Assembly: GCA_038363925.1 (NCBI GenBank)
Contig: JAQQWL010000002.1
Location: 5,146,001-5,210,000 of the forward strand
Direction of reading: 5' to 3'
DNA: 64,000 bases
Source: Apiospora phragmitis
Taxonomy: Eukaryota; Ascomycota; Sordariomycetes; Amphisphaeriales; Apiosporaceae
In this document: piece after piece, positions 47,473 through 59,759 of the stretch
How positions within the stretch are numbered: the stretch's first letter is position 1
Layout of the letters: every line of letters starts with the position of its first letter
Translations under genes and position numbers: made by a program
Notes under the pieces: model-generated
What the model saw: the letters and a program-made list of their open reading frames with translations, nothing else
What the model was told of the DNA's origin: nothing
The model's database searches: none

Positions 47473-49954
47473 ATGGCGAAGAATTCGCAAGCCAAGAAGA
47501 CAGCAAAGATGGCCAAAAGCGAGGTTGGTCTGGGAAACCAGGCCACGCTGACCAAGATTGACAAGCTGCGAGAGCTGAATGTCGGCGCCCTCATCCCATT
47601 GCCGCAGGTAAGCAACAAAGTCCGCTGAACTGAGGTCGAAAACGACTGGCTGACATCGCTGTAGCTCGTCGCAGTAGGCGATCAGTCGAGTGGAAAGAGC
47701 TCAGTATTGGAAAGCGTCACGGGCTTTTCCTTCCCTCGCGCCGCAGGCCTCTGCACTCGCTATGCGACTCAGATCACTTGCCGACGGGCCGCTGAGCGGT
47801 CTATCGTCATCTCGATCATTCCCCGCCCCAATGCTGACGAGGACACCAAGAAGCAGCTTCTGGACTTCAAGCACGAGCTTCCAAAGATGAACGATAAAAA
47901 GCTCATCAAGGTCTTCGATGAGGTTGGTCACATTCTCCCCACACATTAGCTGCGCTAACCTAATGTCAATCTCCCAGGCCAGCATCGCCATGGACATCCG
48001 AGTTTCAAAGACCGACACGAACGATGGCCGCTCAGCATTCAGCCAAGATATCTTGAAGATTGAGATCTCTGGTCCTGATGTATGTCAGCTCTGGATCATC
48101 ATCGCTACCGTTGCTGACTTTGTTGTCTTCCTTTAGCAAGATCACCTGACCGTAATTGATGTTCCAGGCATTTTCCGAGTGGCCACACCTGGTGAGTCAA
48201 CATCCACCCAGAAGATTCGAGTTTGCTTACCTTTATGTAGGCCTTACCACCGACAACGACATTGCCCTTGTCGAGAATATGGTCAAGTCATACATGAATG
48301 ACCGAAGAACCATGTCGGTATGCTCATTCCCTCTCGGCGTATCACTGCTAATGGCTACGTAGAATCTTGGCCATTGTCCCTTGCAATGTCGACTTGGCCA
48401 CACAAGAGATCTTGAAGCTTGCCGAGAAAGCTGACCCGACCGGTGTCAGAACAATGGGTGTGCTAACCAAGCCAGATCTTGCCACGGAAGAAGCCTCGAA
48501 GGAGACGATTCGTGATCTCGTTATGGGTAAAGGTAGCAACCTGAAGTTGGGTTACCATGTCGTCAAGAACCGTGGCGCTGATGACCACAAGTCGACATTG
48601 TCCGATCGCTTCAGTGCCGAGGAGGCCTTCTTCATGGATTCCGCATGGTCGTCCATCACCGACCACTGCGGCATCACGTCTCTCAAGCTGAGACTTCGGG
48701 GACTGCTCATGAACATCTCGAAGCAAGAGATACCGCACGTCAAGACTGACATCGAGCAGAACCTGCATATGTGCAAAACGAAGTTGGAGGCCATGGGTCC
48801 AGCTCGAGCAAGTGAGCAAACCCAGAGACTCTACTTGACGAAGCTGGTCTTGAAGTTCCAGGAGGTGACTGGGGCTGCCTTGAATGGCTACTACGCTGGC
48901 CACAAGCTTTTCAAGAGCAACCCAGATTTGAAGCTTGTAACAAGAATGATGAAGCTAAATGAGGACTTCGCCAAGACTTTCAATGATCGAGGTCACAGAT
49001 TGAGCTTCGGGCCCAAGTGTCCCCCTGACGAAGATGATGGCTCGGTCAAAAATGATGAGGACAGCCTTTCATTCGAGACCCTCTCGGAGATGTACCCCGA
49101 GCTTTCCGATATAATTCTAGAGGAATACTGTTGCCCTATGCCCTCCGAAAACCCCATCATGGGCTTAATCCAGGATGTGTATGCTTCCAGTCGTGGACCT
49201 GAACTTGGAACGGTAGGTGACTTTCGCAACACCAAATGGGACAATGCTTACATTCTTCTAGTTTGGAGGAACTGTCCTCGCCACGGCATTTGCAGAACAA
49301 ACCGAGAAGTGGGAGCCTCTTGTTCTTTCACACACCAGCAGAGCAATCATGATGGTTCATGACTACATCTATCAACTCCTAACCCAGTTATGCCCGGAAA
49401 AGCAGGTCCGAGAACAACTCTGGGATTCGCTGCTGATGGGCAAACTGCGTGAGGAATACCAACGTGCTATGGATCATGCCCATTTTCTACTAGGCATTGA
49501 GCGAGGTGGGCGGCCCACTACCTTCAACCACTACTTCAACGCCACCCTACAGCAAAAGCGAGGCGACCGAATGGTCGAGGCGTTGGAAAGCAAGGTTAGA
49601 CACTTTACGGAAACCACTAAGGGAGCTGTCTACATCGAAGATATAAAGAGACATGCCCAGAACAAGAACAACAAGGATCAGGTGTGCGAGGACATTCTGG
49701 ACACCCTGACGAGCTACTACAAGGTTTCCCGCAAGCGGTTCGTGGATATCATCTGTCAGCAGGTTGTCTTGCACTTTCTCGTCGAGGGAGAGCAGAGCCC
49801 TCTCAAAGTCATGGGGCCCGAGCTGGTCATGAGCCTTGATTCCGAGCAGCTCGAAACGATTGCAGGCGAAGACTACGAGTCGAAGCGACAGCGGAAGGTG
49901 TTGGAGGGGCAGAAGGAGAGATTGGAGGCGGCTCTGAAGGTGCTACGAACTTGA
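47473..49954 (+). CDS. Dynamin-family GTPase, Mx-like fungal type (one apparent frameshift)
   Basis: Exons: 47473-47607, 47665-47922, 47978-48079, 48137-48191, 48241-48317, 48364-49212, 49262-49954, about 722 residues. GTPase motifs are complete: G1 GDQSSGKSS (residues 50-58), G2 Thr in CTRYATQIT (76), G3 DVPG (173-176), G4 TKPD (244-247) and the NRGADD segment. The dynamin middle region and a C-terminal GTPase effector domain (about 620-720, with YYKVSRKRFVDIICQQVVLHF) follow. There is no PH domain or proline-rich tail, so it resembles Mx/fungal dynamin-like proteins that remodel membranes. Five introns are clean GT-AG. At the 45-base intron after residue 208 the phases disagree by one base (TCG|gtatgc...tag|AATC), so one base is extra near 48317 or 48363. 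This is an assembly error, a real lesion or an unusual splice. Confidence 0.85.
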
Positions 49955-51315
49955 GATCAATTGGTTTCTGTAGTGACAGAACCGCGGCGTTAAGCAGATG
50001 CAGTAGGAAAGGTGGTTAGCAAAGTAATGGATGAATCAATCGCTTTATGGAATTGCTGCTCAGCTCCAATGTTATGACTTTGTCGTCTTGGACATACACG
50101 CGACAAGACTTGCAGTCGGGGTTAATGATTATGGGCCCGACTGCACGCTAACTCCACTGGACCGTCTCACCTTGCCTGCCAAGAAAGTACACCGAAGATC
50201 GCTTTTGTGGTAAAAGGCTGATGTGGAGTTGTGGCTGCTGGCCCGTCCAAGCCACAGCTCGGCTTCCAACTTTCCAGTGCCTGAGCTCCAAGCCAGGTTG
50301 CCGACGTCAAGTTGGCAGTTGGGATATCAACGCCGTCCAGCATAACTCCTACATACGACTCTCGACACCTTGCAAAGCTCTCTGATACCATTGTACCAGG
50401 TCATACGCATCATGGAAACCCTCCAGATTGGCCCGGACCCCATAGTTGGGCTGCTACTGCTGGGTTGCTTTTGCCCTCTTCAGAGCCTCACTGGGTGATG
50501 GTAAGCACAAGGTCAGTTGCATATCCCCCTCTCCAGCCCTTTCCTGGGCAGAAACCAGAGGAACAGAACGCCCTGCGACTGTTTTTCTTCTAACCAGTGC
50601 ATTTTGCATCTTTTCCCTCATCCTTGGCCTCAAGTGAAGTCCCTTTCTTCTGACATACATGGCTTCATATGCTGTGCTCTCTCCTCAAACTGCGCCCTTG
50701 GCCCATCTCGGCAGCCGGAGTTTATCCGGCCGACCACGCAAGCTTTGGAAGTTCCAAGGCAAACAGCTCTTCCCCAGCCGGGCCCCCTCATTGGTCCAAA
50801 ACCCACCGAAAGATTGGCAAGCAGCCCAGCAGCGGGTGCCTGCCTGTGTGCCTATCTGCCAAACCTTTTTTGCGGTGCTTTAGGTGCCCAGCACAGCAGC
50901 TAGCCCAGCGGCCGAGCCTGCTAAAGGTGAACGCCCGACCTGCTAACTGTTTCAGACTACTTTGCTTGGTTTTGGGGGGTCTTGGGTGTGTTTGGTGGAA
51001 CATGATTGGGGGAAGCGACCTCTCATAATAACAACGGGCCTGTGTACGGTAAGGGTGCACCTGCAAGTTCAACGCAACGCAACGCAAGGCAACGTTTTCC
51101 TACGTGCGCCGCCATCTGATTTTCTGACGACCTGTACGCCTGGCCTCCACGAAAAAGAGCCTTCCCGACCACCACACCACCATCACAACAGAACTTTTGC
51201 TCTGCCTATTTTTTCATCGACTTTACATCCGCTCCGATCAGTCCGAACTTTCGATTCGCATTAATCTACTCCAACTCGTATTCCTCTTATTTTCGACGCG
51301 CATATCGATATCAAA
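49955..51315. promoter_or_regulatory. Intergenic and H2A.Z promoter/leader
   Basis: No gene seen. The stretch holds the 3' end of the dynamin gene and the promoter of the histone variant. Near 51070-51090 the unit CGCAA is repeated (caacgcaacgcaacgcaagg). 51180-51315 is CT/CA-rich leader directly before the H2A.Z ATG. Confidence 0.45.
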
Positions 51316-52311
51316 ATGGCTGGCGGAAAGGGCAAGTCTTCTGGTGGAAAGAGCTCGGGTGGAAAGACTTCTGCGGTTGAGGGTCCCAAGAAGCAGCAGA
51401 GCCACTCTGCTCGCGCCGGTCTTCAGGTTAGTTCTCACGCTTTTCCTATGAGGTTTTCCGGCATCTTCGGTATTTTTGCGCCCTTGCGATCGCGATTTTG
51501 AGCTCCCGGAGCTTCGACGGCAACTTTTGCGCCCCAACCCCTCGATCACAATCACGACGACGCGTCAACATTTCGACACGATTGATCTTCAGAACGTGGT
51601 GCACCGAATGCATCACCCGCCGTGTCGCGTAGATGCAATTGTTGCATCGATGCCTACCGATTTCTTGGCCGGTCTTCCGCGAGCAACCTCCGACCGCCTG
51701 ATACCAGAGCTTAACTGGATCTATCCCCGCTTCCCGAAAGACTTTGGGCAGCGTGAAGCTATGTCCGGTAGCCGAATTTATGAAAACCACACGATGCGCG
51801 AAGTCCTTCAAACGATGCAGACATCATATATGGACAGCCAATGCTGACTACAATGCTTTTTCCAGTTCCCTTGTGGTCGTGTCAAGCGATTCTTGAAGCA
51901 GAACACCCAAAACAAGATGCGTGTTGGTGCAAAGGCTGCAGTCTACGTCACGGCCGTGCTGGAGTATCTCACCGCCGAAGTCTTGGAGCTTGCAGGAGTG
52001 AGTCATACCTTTCTTACCCGCGTTGCTGCCTGCCCAGCTATCTTACGACTTGTATCGCCGTCGATTGCGGACCCACGTGACATGATGCCATGGTTGTAGG
52101 ACAAAGCTAATGAGATGTACAGAATGCCGCCAAGGACCTGAAGGTCAAGCGTATCACGCCTCGCCACCTGCAACTCGCCATTCGTGGTGACGAAGAGCTG
52201 GATACCCTTATCAGGGCTACCATTGCCTTCGGTGGTGTCCTGCCACACATTAACCGCGCCCTGCTACTCAAGGTTGAGCAAAAGAAGAAGAGCAAAGCTC
52301 TGGAAGTGTAA
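51316..52311 (+). CDS. HTZ1: Histone H2A variant H2A.Z
   Basis: Three exons, 51316-51426, 51866-51997 and 52123-52311, encode 143 residues. The N-terminal tail is Gly/Lys/Ser-rich ([17 protein letters not shown]). The histone fold begins [20 protein letters not shown] and has [20 protein letters not shown] and the docking-domain region [20 protein letters not shown]. These separate H2A.Z from canonical H2A: there is no SQEL tail, and GDEELD replaces the H2A acidic-patch form. It is deposited by the SWR1 complex in nucleosomes at promoters and heterochromatin borders (established). Intron 1 is 439 bases, long for this genome, and intron 2 is 125 bases. All junctions are GT-AG with matching phase. 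Confidence 0.97.
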
Positions 52312-53429
52312 ATACTTCATCTCTTCTCGTTCCTGAGTTTTCCGGTGTTTTATCTGAATTGTCTGGTTGGTCTCGGTTCGCGGGAACTGGTATCTGCTTC
52401 ATGGAGTGAAGGTTGTGGCAAAAGGGTGGCGCCAGGTCAGCGCCAATTCAGGCTGCTGCTGTGGCTAGCCCACCACCCCCAAAAATAAGTACATGAAGAG
52501 GTTGAGGCTGCGATATGGGTCTCGACTTCGGTTGGCTGCACTGTCAGACGCTTGGTGGGGATATCATACATGTTTAATGGCTCTGGTCACGTTGTCGGTC
52601 AATGCTCGATTATCAGCTTCTGATATAGATATGCTGGAAAGCAAGGTGTGAGGCTGTCTCATCTCCACTCTTGCCTTCTGAGAGGCATCAATGTACAACA
52701 CAGGCTTACGGTTTGTCATGGGCGATGTACTCTCTCTTCTTTCTTTTCTTTCTCCATTTCCTTCCGATGTGATGAGATCTACGGTGCTCCATGTCCAAAG
52801 ACATACTCTTCTCATAAAACGCAAATCAAATATCTATTAGTCCGCATATAATAGTTAACCGGATTAGAGCATTGGCGATTGTCACACTTAAATGATGAAG
52901 GCTTGCCGGGGCTGACAAACCCATTGACGGCAATTACGCCCAGATGGTGGCCATGCTGTCATCAAGGAAAGGTGGTTAAGGGTCAGCCACCCTCCAGCCA
53001 CCACCAGCTTTGAGACGTTGTGTTACTGAATTGACTTTCAGGACTGCTCGTCCTCTGTAAGCCTGTACCCTAGCGGCTTAATTTTGTTGCCGCCTCTGCT
53101 TCTAGAACGTGAGTACGACTGAAATTTTTTTAACTGGACTGGGTGTTGTGTCATGTGAGATATTACATCCTGAAAGATTCCATCCCTATGTGATGGAAGG
53201 GATACTCATATGCACCGCAAGTGCTACTGATCTCAATCTGCGATATTCAGAGACACGCTCGTGTTGAAGGACTAGGGGATATTGAGAGCTGAACAAGAAT
53301 TATGTATTCATCCATCAGTACCAGTAACGCCCGATTACATGCAGTTATCTACGATGGTCTTAAAACATGAAATGACCGTTAAAAAGACAATGGCTACATC
53401 TCTTTCTACCTTTTCACCTCATCGCTTGA
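52312..53429. other. Intergenic, no gene seen
   Basis: 3' UTR of H2A.Z and unassigned sequence with TTCTTTC tracts near 52735-52760. Confidence 0.55.
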
Positions 53430-54033
53430 TTACTCCATCCAACGGGCAGGAAATCCGACTTCTACGTCGTACTTCTGCAAAACTGCATGGATACTGTCTG
53501 CCACCGCCTCGCACACCTCGGGATAAGTCCGGCCATGCCTCTCAGTCTCTTGCTCTTCCTCCCCTGAGATGGCAAAAGCGATGTTCTCATCTGCTTTCAC
53601 CGTAGTAATAATGCCACTGCCGGCGGCGCCTCCATCCTCGTTTGAAGGATCAGATGACGACGTTACCTCTTGTGTCTCATCGTTCCTCTCCTTTACGGAG
53701 AAGAAGAAGAAGACCTCTTCCGACGACTCGCCACCGGCGGCCGCCGCCTGCTTCCACAGCGCATCCACGGCCCGCTCGAGCTGCCGCCGCGTGCCATATT
53801 TCGATCAGCTGCTTGACCTTGGTGACGATGATGCGGCCCACGCGCTCGAGGTGCCATGGGGGCGCTGCCTGCGAGTGGACGCCGTGTTTGAGGAGGAAGC
53901 GGGCGTGGTCGGCTAGCAGCTTGTTGTACAGGCGGTCCACTAGCTCGGCGCTGCGGAGGCTCATGGGGTCGTCTTGGCTTGGGGATATTCTTGGGAGCAA
54001 AGTGCGACTCACCATCGTCGTCGTCGACGCCAT
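53430..54033 (-). pseudogene. Hypothetical protein gene with a frameshift
   Basis: The minus-strand frame from the ATG at 54033 (MASTTTMVSRTLLPR) reads SLRSAELVDRLYNKLLADHA and ERVGRIIVTKVKQLIE. It then shifts by one base in the AAA run near 53803-53805 to the frame YGTRRQLERAVDALWKQAAA, open to 53430 with VEVGFPARWME at the end. Joined, it is about 200 residues, mostly helical and acidic in the middle, without a family I recognise. The codons look protein-like on both sides of the shift. A simple homopolymer error could restore it, so 'pseudogene' is provisional. Confidence 0.5.
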
Positions 54034-55871
54034 TGTAGTCGTATGTCCAGGGGTATTGTTACAGGTAATAGCTAAAGCCTCCTGGGCTTTAGGGGAGGAA
54101 GTGATAAACACTAATATAGAAGGACAGGTACTTCTCGATTCCAAGAAGTGTAGGGCCGTATGTTACTCCTTTGATGATAGTCCGTAATAGGTAGTTGCAA
54201 TAGTTCACTCTGCTTTAGAAGAAGTAAGATGAAGCTCTGAGATCTGTTTTCGAAACAATACAATAATACAACAGGGGGACGTCACCTTAATAAGACCGTT
54301 TTTGATGTACGTGGCCTATTTTTAGGACCACGGGTTTCGCTGCTTTGTACGTTGCAAGGGGCAAAGGGTCTCATTGTCTGTAGACGGATCTCAACCCAGA
54401 CCTCCCTCCTCGTCTCTCTTTATTCAAGTTCGTAGATTCGTAGTGTGTACTTACGGTTGGCTAGCTTCCATCACATAAGTCGTCACCTGGTATTTCTTCT
54501 TCTTCTTTTTGTTTGGATTTTATCCACGCCTATTCAGGTTCCTCCTGTTGCTGTATCTAGATATCCGTTGCCCAGAGTAACAGTCCCTATCTTTTCACGT
54601 AGATAGTGACTCGCCACCAAGAGGGATTCTATCAGGCTACTTGTCTGCTTGCTTTTGTGGCTTGGGTCTGCATCAACGCGTTGCGATACTTATCATAAGA
54701 TGCGCGGGCGCTGGCTGTCATTGTCAAACTGAGGACCGGATAAAACCGCTCTGTAGCATGTTCTCTGTGAAGTAGCTTCATTGCCGTTCACTTCGAACAG
54801 TGACCTTGTATCTACTCTTGTTTTCTGTTGGTAGCTTACGTCGTTGAAAAAGGGCATCTGTGTCATCACGATTGTCACAACCCCTGAACCAGTAGAGGGG
54901 GGGCTTGCCGCTTCTGCGTGAGGCAATCCGGGACCGATATGTTGCAACCCAGCGGGAGATAAGATGAAAATCACCATGTATACAAGCAGGATAGAAGTGG
55001 AACGATCTCATAAATCGGTAGTAAGCCAGGAGGGCGCATAACTGTATGGTTTGTGAGCCATGGAGGTAATATTTGCCAGGAGCAGCGTGCCCGGGCCGAG
55101 GGCCAACAGGTTGTCAGCTCGAACAATCAACACTTGTATCACAGAATCAAACAATCAATAGATAAGACGACAAGCGAGCTGCTGCTAGGTGGGATTGCAG
55201 TAGCACGCGGGATAGCTTCTCGATTGGTGCTGGTTTAGGGCATAGGGCCTGTAGCAGGGTAAAAGAACCTCCGTTCTACAGGGCAGATCACTATTCAGTA
55301 CCTCATCGACGCCTATCTTGCTGTATTCAATGAATTAGGTGTAGTAGTTACCTAGTACAACACTTCCATCCTCATCCGGTCTTGAGAAAAAAAGACATTA
55401 ACCAACAACCACACCAATTCCATCTTTTCCCAAACCATCCACACAACATTCAACCCAAACCTCCACACATCCATCCACCACAGCAACTGGAATTATCTTC
55501 GTCAGTAGACGAGATTCTATTTTCATTTGCTTCACTACGGTTTGTGTCCCATGAACAGCTCCTGAAGCTCCAAAAGATCATCGTATCCGATCATCAAAGG
55601 TAGGCCATCCGACACACATCTCCCTCCCTCACACGACACGTCAGTCACACGCTTGGAAACGCAAGCTGCCAACAGCAGAAACTGATTTCATAAAGCAGAA
55701 TTGCCAGATATCCAGAACCGAACAATCAGCTTTCTTCTAGGAATTGCTTGCACTTCACCACGTTGCTACGAAAACAGATTTCATCAAGCAACAACCCATT
55801 ATCAAAGGCACATCAAACACAACCATCCAAAGCACCATTCTTTCATCTCACGAGCTACTTAAATCGCGAAG
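54034..55871. other. Intergenic, no gene seen
   Basis: Nothing recognisable. The last 500 bases (55380-55871) are CA-rich on the plus strand, as in fungal 5' leaders, and precede the 2EXR gene. Confidence 0.5.
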
Positions 55872-56884
55872 ATGTCGTCACCAGCTTCATTCAGCAGTCT
55901 GCCATTGGAAATCCGCCAAATGATCTGGAAGGAAGCACTCCATGAGGAGATTGAATCCCGCATGGTCATCGTCCATCGCGTGACGATGAGAGTGATGCCA
56001 CACACGAGCACTAAAAGCCTGGTGATGAATACTAATCAGGAATCCCGTAATTATGCCCTACGATATTTCTATGATGTCAAGCTTGACGTCTGGACCCTGG
56101 CCGTCAACTTCAACCCTCATACCGAGGTTGTCGAGTACGGAAAAACGCCACTCGGCCAGAGACACGTCGGCAGCAGGAATGGCTTGGACTTTTGGAGGCA
56201 ACCGCCCAGCCAAGCCCTCGAATCACTCTTCGCTGTCGACTGGTGGCTTCATCATCTGCGGCCCCTGCTTCAAACCCAGGCTGCTCGTCTGATGAGGACA
56301 TGGAGGGGAGCCCCGAGACCCAACGCAAGGGCGCCATTTATCTTAGCAGCCAGCATGACCGGTTCGCCCTCGCCAAGAAGACCCTGACGAAAGGTGCGCC
56401 ATGAAACTACTGGGATGTCGACATGTGCGAGCGGGCCTTCTTGCGAAACTACATCTGCCACGGCATGAACGGCGCCTACGGGAACCGCGCGCGCTTCCAT
56501 CCCGACTGGAGATTGGGATACGACGGCCCCGGAAACGCGAACGCCGAATTCTGGAGCCGGCACATGGCGGCGCGGATCCCCAACAGCGTCGCACAAAAGA
56601 TCCGGCGGGTTGTCAACCTGCACGCGGGCCTCGAGCCACGGGCCGACGGCACCGAAGGCCACACATGTGGTTACTCCAGCTTCCGGGTTAAAGCTTGGAA
56701 GCCGACGATCTTCAAGGGCGCCCAGGAACTGTACACCGCGAAGATGGTGACCATCCCTTCGGGTACAGAACTCCGTCCGGTAGGCCTGGTCGAGTGGAAG
56801 AAGTCGGCCGATCCTCGCGTGCTTACTTGCGCCGGTGGGAATATCAAGGCACCGGGAAACGGAGACGAGGCCGTGGAGGAGTAG
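55872..56884 (+). pseudogene. 2EXR (F-box-like) domain protein, broken
   Basis: The ATG at 55872 begins a typical 2EXR domain: FSSLPLEIRQMIWKEAL at residues 7-23 and NTNQESRNYALRYFYDV later. The frame shifts near 56200 to one reading SSAAPASNPGCSSDEDME and KGAIYLSSQHDRFALAKK, expected in this family. It then meets TGA at 56401-56403 directly before NYWDVDMCERAFLRN. The open tail to 56884 contains PNSVAQKIRRVVNLHAGLE and FKGAQELYTAK. The tail is clearly related to the next locus (57705-58076). 2EXR proteins are expanded in fungi with unknown roles. One frameshift plus one stop make it a pseudogene. Confidence 0.65.
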
Positions 56885-57549
56885 ATCCAAGGTTAGACAT
56901 CGTAAGTGAGAGAGGCTGATAACCCCACACCATGCTGCCGGAAAGCTGACCATATTGCTTTAGTGTACTAGCCTAGAAGCCGGGAACATTGCGAGCATTG
57001 CCCACAATGCAGTATAGAAGGCCAGGATCAGATCAGCACTTGACACCGAGAATCGACCTCAAGATGCTGTCCAAACACCAGCCTACCATTGTATAATATT
57101 GTACAACAGGAACGAAGGAAATACCCGTCAAATCCTGAACGCTGACAGCCGTGGATGCTCAACAACGACACCCAAGCAGGAAGTCAGTTAGGAGGGAAAA
57201 AGACTTGATGAATATAGCCATGAACTGGTTAAAGGATATGAATGAGATTCTCCATGGATGAGACGATGAACTCTCATTGAGAAAAACGATACTGGACGAT
57301 TCGGGATGGCCGCGCGTATCATAGACCAAGTGTTACGGTCATAATAGGATGCTCAGAGGCGTCTGCTGTATATAGCCACGAAACCCATAATGCTTTGTCT
57401 TTGACCCTTAGTACTTTCTTTTCCTGCTACCTTTTTCAATCTTTATTAAGAATATACCAAACATACTCCGAGAGGCGCTGTAGCACAAAGGCCAAATCCA
57501 TACCTGGTGACGCTCGTCAGAGTTCCCAATTCCCATCGGTTCGTCAACA
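56885..57549. other. Intergenic between two related pseudogenes
   Basis: No gene seen. It contains the upstream region of the second copy. Confidence 0.5.
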
Positions 57550-58076
57550 TGAACCAGCTTGTGGACGTTCCGGTCCTGGCACCAAAGAAACAGGAGAGTC
57601 CCGAAATCTTCTTCGAAGATACGACGGAGCGCACAGTCCGTCTTTTCCCACGGCGCTCATGACGAGTTCGTTTACGAAGAAGCAGTGGAACCTGCTGGAC
57701 CAACATGTCTTTCCGAAACCAGGATCCCTTCCCACCCGCTCACCCCGACGGCGAGTTCCGAGTTCGTCACATGGCCGACCCGCTTCCGAACAACGTCGTG
57801 CAGCGGGTCCGGCGCGTGGTCAATCTCCACGCCACTCTCCAGACAGAAAGGGGCTGTCAGCACCACGTCTGCGGAGAATACCCGCTGCGGTCCCAGGACT
57901 GGAGGCTAGGGGCATTCAAGGGCGCCCGTCAGCTCTACACGGGCCAGATATTTTGTGCCCCGGCAGATTACGGCGACGGAGCCAGGAGCCTTCTCGAGTG
58001 GGCGCGGGTGGCAGACGTTAACGGCCGCGCAAGCTACAAATTCGTGTGCAACCACGACGACGAGAGCGACAGCTAG
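57550..58076 (+). pseudogene. Second copy of the 2EXR-associated tail domain, truncated
   Basis: A short frame from 57550 (MNQLVDVPVLAPKKQESPEI) is broken near 57655. The frame 57705-58076 then reads RHMADPLPNNVVQRVRRVV and FKGARQLYTGQIFCAP, parallel to the previous locus (RHMAARIPNSVAQKIRRVV, FKGAQELYTAK). The 2EXR N-terminal domain is missing. It looks like a tandem duplicate that lost its front. Confidence 0.6.
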
Positions 58077-58390
58077 GGGGAACATGGCACTGATGAGGGC
58101 CATGTGGAGGAGGGAACTGGTGGTTAGATCTTATAAGTGAGTGGAAAGCCTCAATCCATCCACAACCCAAGCCTTCGAATGCTGACTAACTTTCTTCAGC
58201 CTGTCGCTGTGCCTATCTCGGGGACATTCTTCAAGAAAATGGGGGATATTTGTCAGAATACTGTACATCAGAGAAAACGAGCGAAATGCGCCAGACCCAC
58301 GAAGGCTGATAGCACTGTTCGCCCATTGGCGAAAGATACACAAGCCATTTCAGTGAAAAGGGGATATTAATCAAGATTGCGAGGAATGAG

Positions 58391-59295
58391 GTGATGACTC
58401 CTCACTTAGAGGGTACGAAATGGATGTGGCAAGCGTCCAATTATAAGATGCCGAGAACTCTGGCCATAATAGGGCGCCTATGGGCGTCTTCTGAATATAG
58501 CAGCCAACCTTTAATGCATTCTTTCAAACTCTTGACACTTTGTTTTTCTTTCTTCTACTTCTTAGCAATAACTAAGAGGGGGCCAACAACCGATCCACGG
58601 TATCGGAAGCGCATTCCAGTGCTTGAGAGAAGTTCTGGCGGCTGGACCGCAAGACATACGACGTTGCGGGAATGCCATTTTCGCCTCTCAACTCAGCTGA
58701 TTGTTGGTGCACCTCATGGCCCGACCAAGACAGCTACCTCTCCTCTCCTGAGAGTCCCTCGGGAGATTCGAAACCTAATCTACAGCTACTTCTTCACTGT
58801 AGATCACGTCTTCGAGGGGGGGGGGGGGGACTCAGACGCGTACCAAAGTTATAAGTGCGTGTCATCCGATATTTCCAGATTTCGGGTTAACCGCCAGATC
58901 TGGGCCGAAGTTTGGGATCACCTAGTTTGGGACCACCTGGTGAAGTCCAATCTGTGGATCAAAGTCACCATGGGTATCGATCGACTCACCCCTCGCCGAT
59001 TGCAGCTGATGATCCGGCCATCCACTTTCGCTTGGCAGACCAAGTCCTAAGGGTGGGAACCGAACTCGCCCAACAGAACCCGACCGATATGATCGAGTTC
59101 TTCTTATCGGATCTGCATGAAGACCTTCCTCGAGAGCCCATCGAGTTGCGGTATGGTCGGATCGTCGACGCGGTTAACCAAGCAATCGAGTACCACCTCC
59201 AAAGACGTCCACTCCTGCTAATGACAAGCACCGACGAAAGTCTGGGGGCAAGCCCACCCTCATCTCTACACTCAAGGTCTCGCCCGACAGCTTGA
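58391..59295 (+). pseudogene. Third F-box/2EXR-like locus, broken
   Basis: The frame contains TSPLLRVPREIRNLIYSYFF, a 2EXR/F-box-like start, followed by a run of 13 G at about 58817-58829 that invites slippage. It then reads SRFRVNRQIWAEVWDHLV with an immediate duplication of WDHLV. Near 58990 the frame moves to one reading DPAIHFRLADQVLRVGTELA and TDMIEFFLSDLHED, open to 59295. The order of segments matches fungal proteins that start LPREIRxxIY. The real N-terminus is probably near the motif, as sequence before 58700 is leader-like. Confidence 0.5.
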
Positions 59296-59759
59296 GAAAT
59301 AGTATCGCGCCTTCCAAGGACAAAGAGGAATCATCCCCCCTTAAGGAATCTCCAGCTCCATCGGCCTCGGTACCACCTAGCGATTACCCGGCTCCCCTGC
59401 TGTGGTAAATGGCGACAAAGCGTCCAAGTCGAACCCAGGCATACCTGCTCCAGTGCCCATGGGACCTATTTCCGGTGGTCCAGACGATCCCCCGCGGCGG
59501 CTGGTCCACGAGCAATGAAGACCTGGTCGAGTTGTTTACCACCCCAAACTCGAAATGCCGACTCGCTTGAAAAGCCAAGCGTAACTGTGCGGTGGATAAG
59601 ATGAGCAACGACGATGGCGATAAAAAGGGGGGTAGCGCAAAGGATAGCGGAGAAGAGAAGGAGGACCTGCCTTACCGCAGCAGTGCATCCGTCACCATAC
59701 AGCCGTTTCTCCTTTTCCCAGGCCAGTCATAAGAGGAAGAGTCTACGACATCCAGCCCC

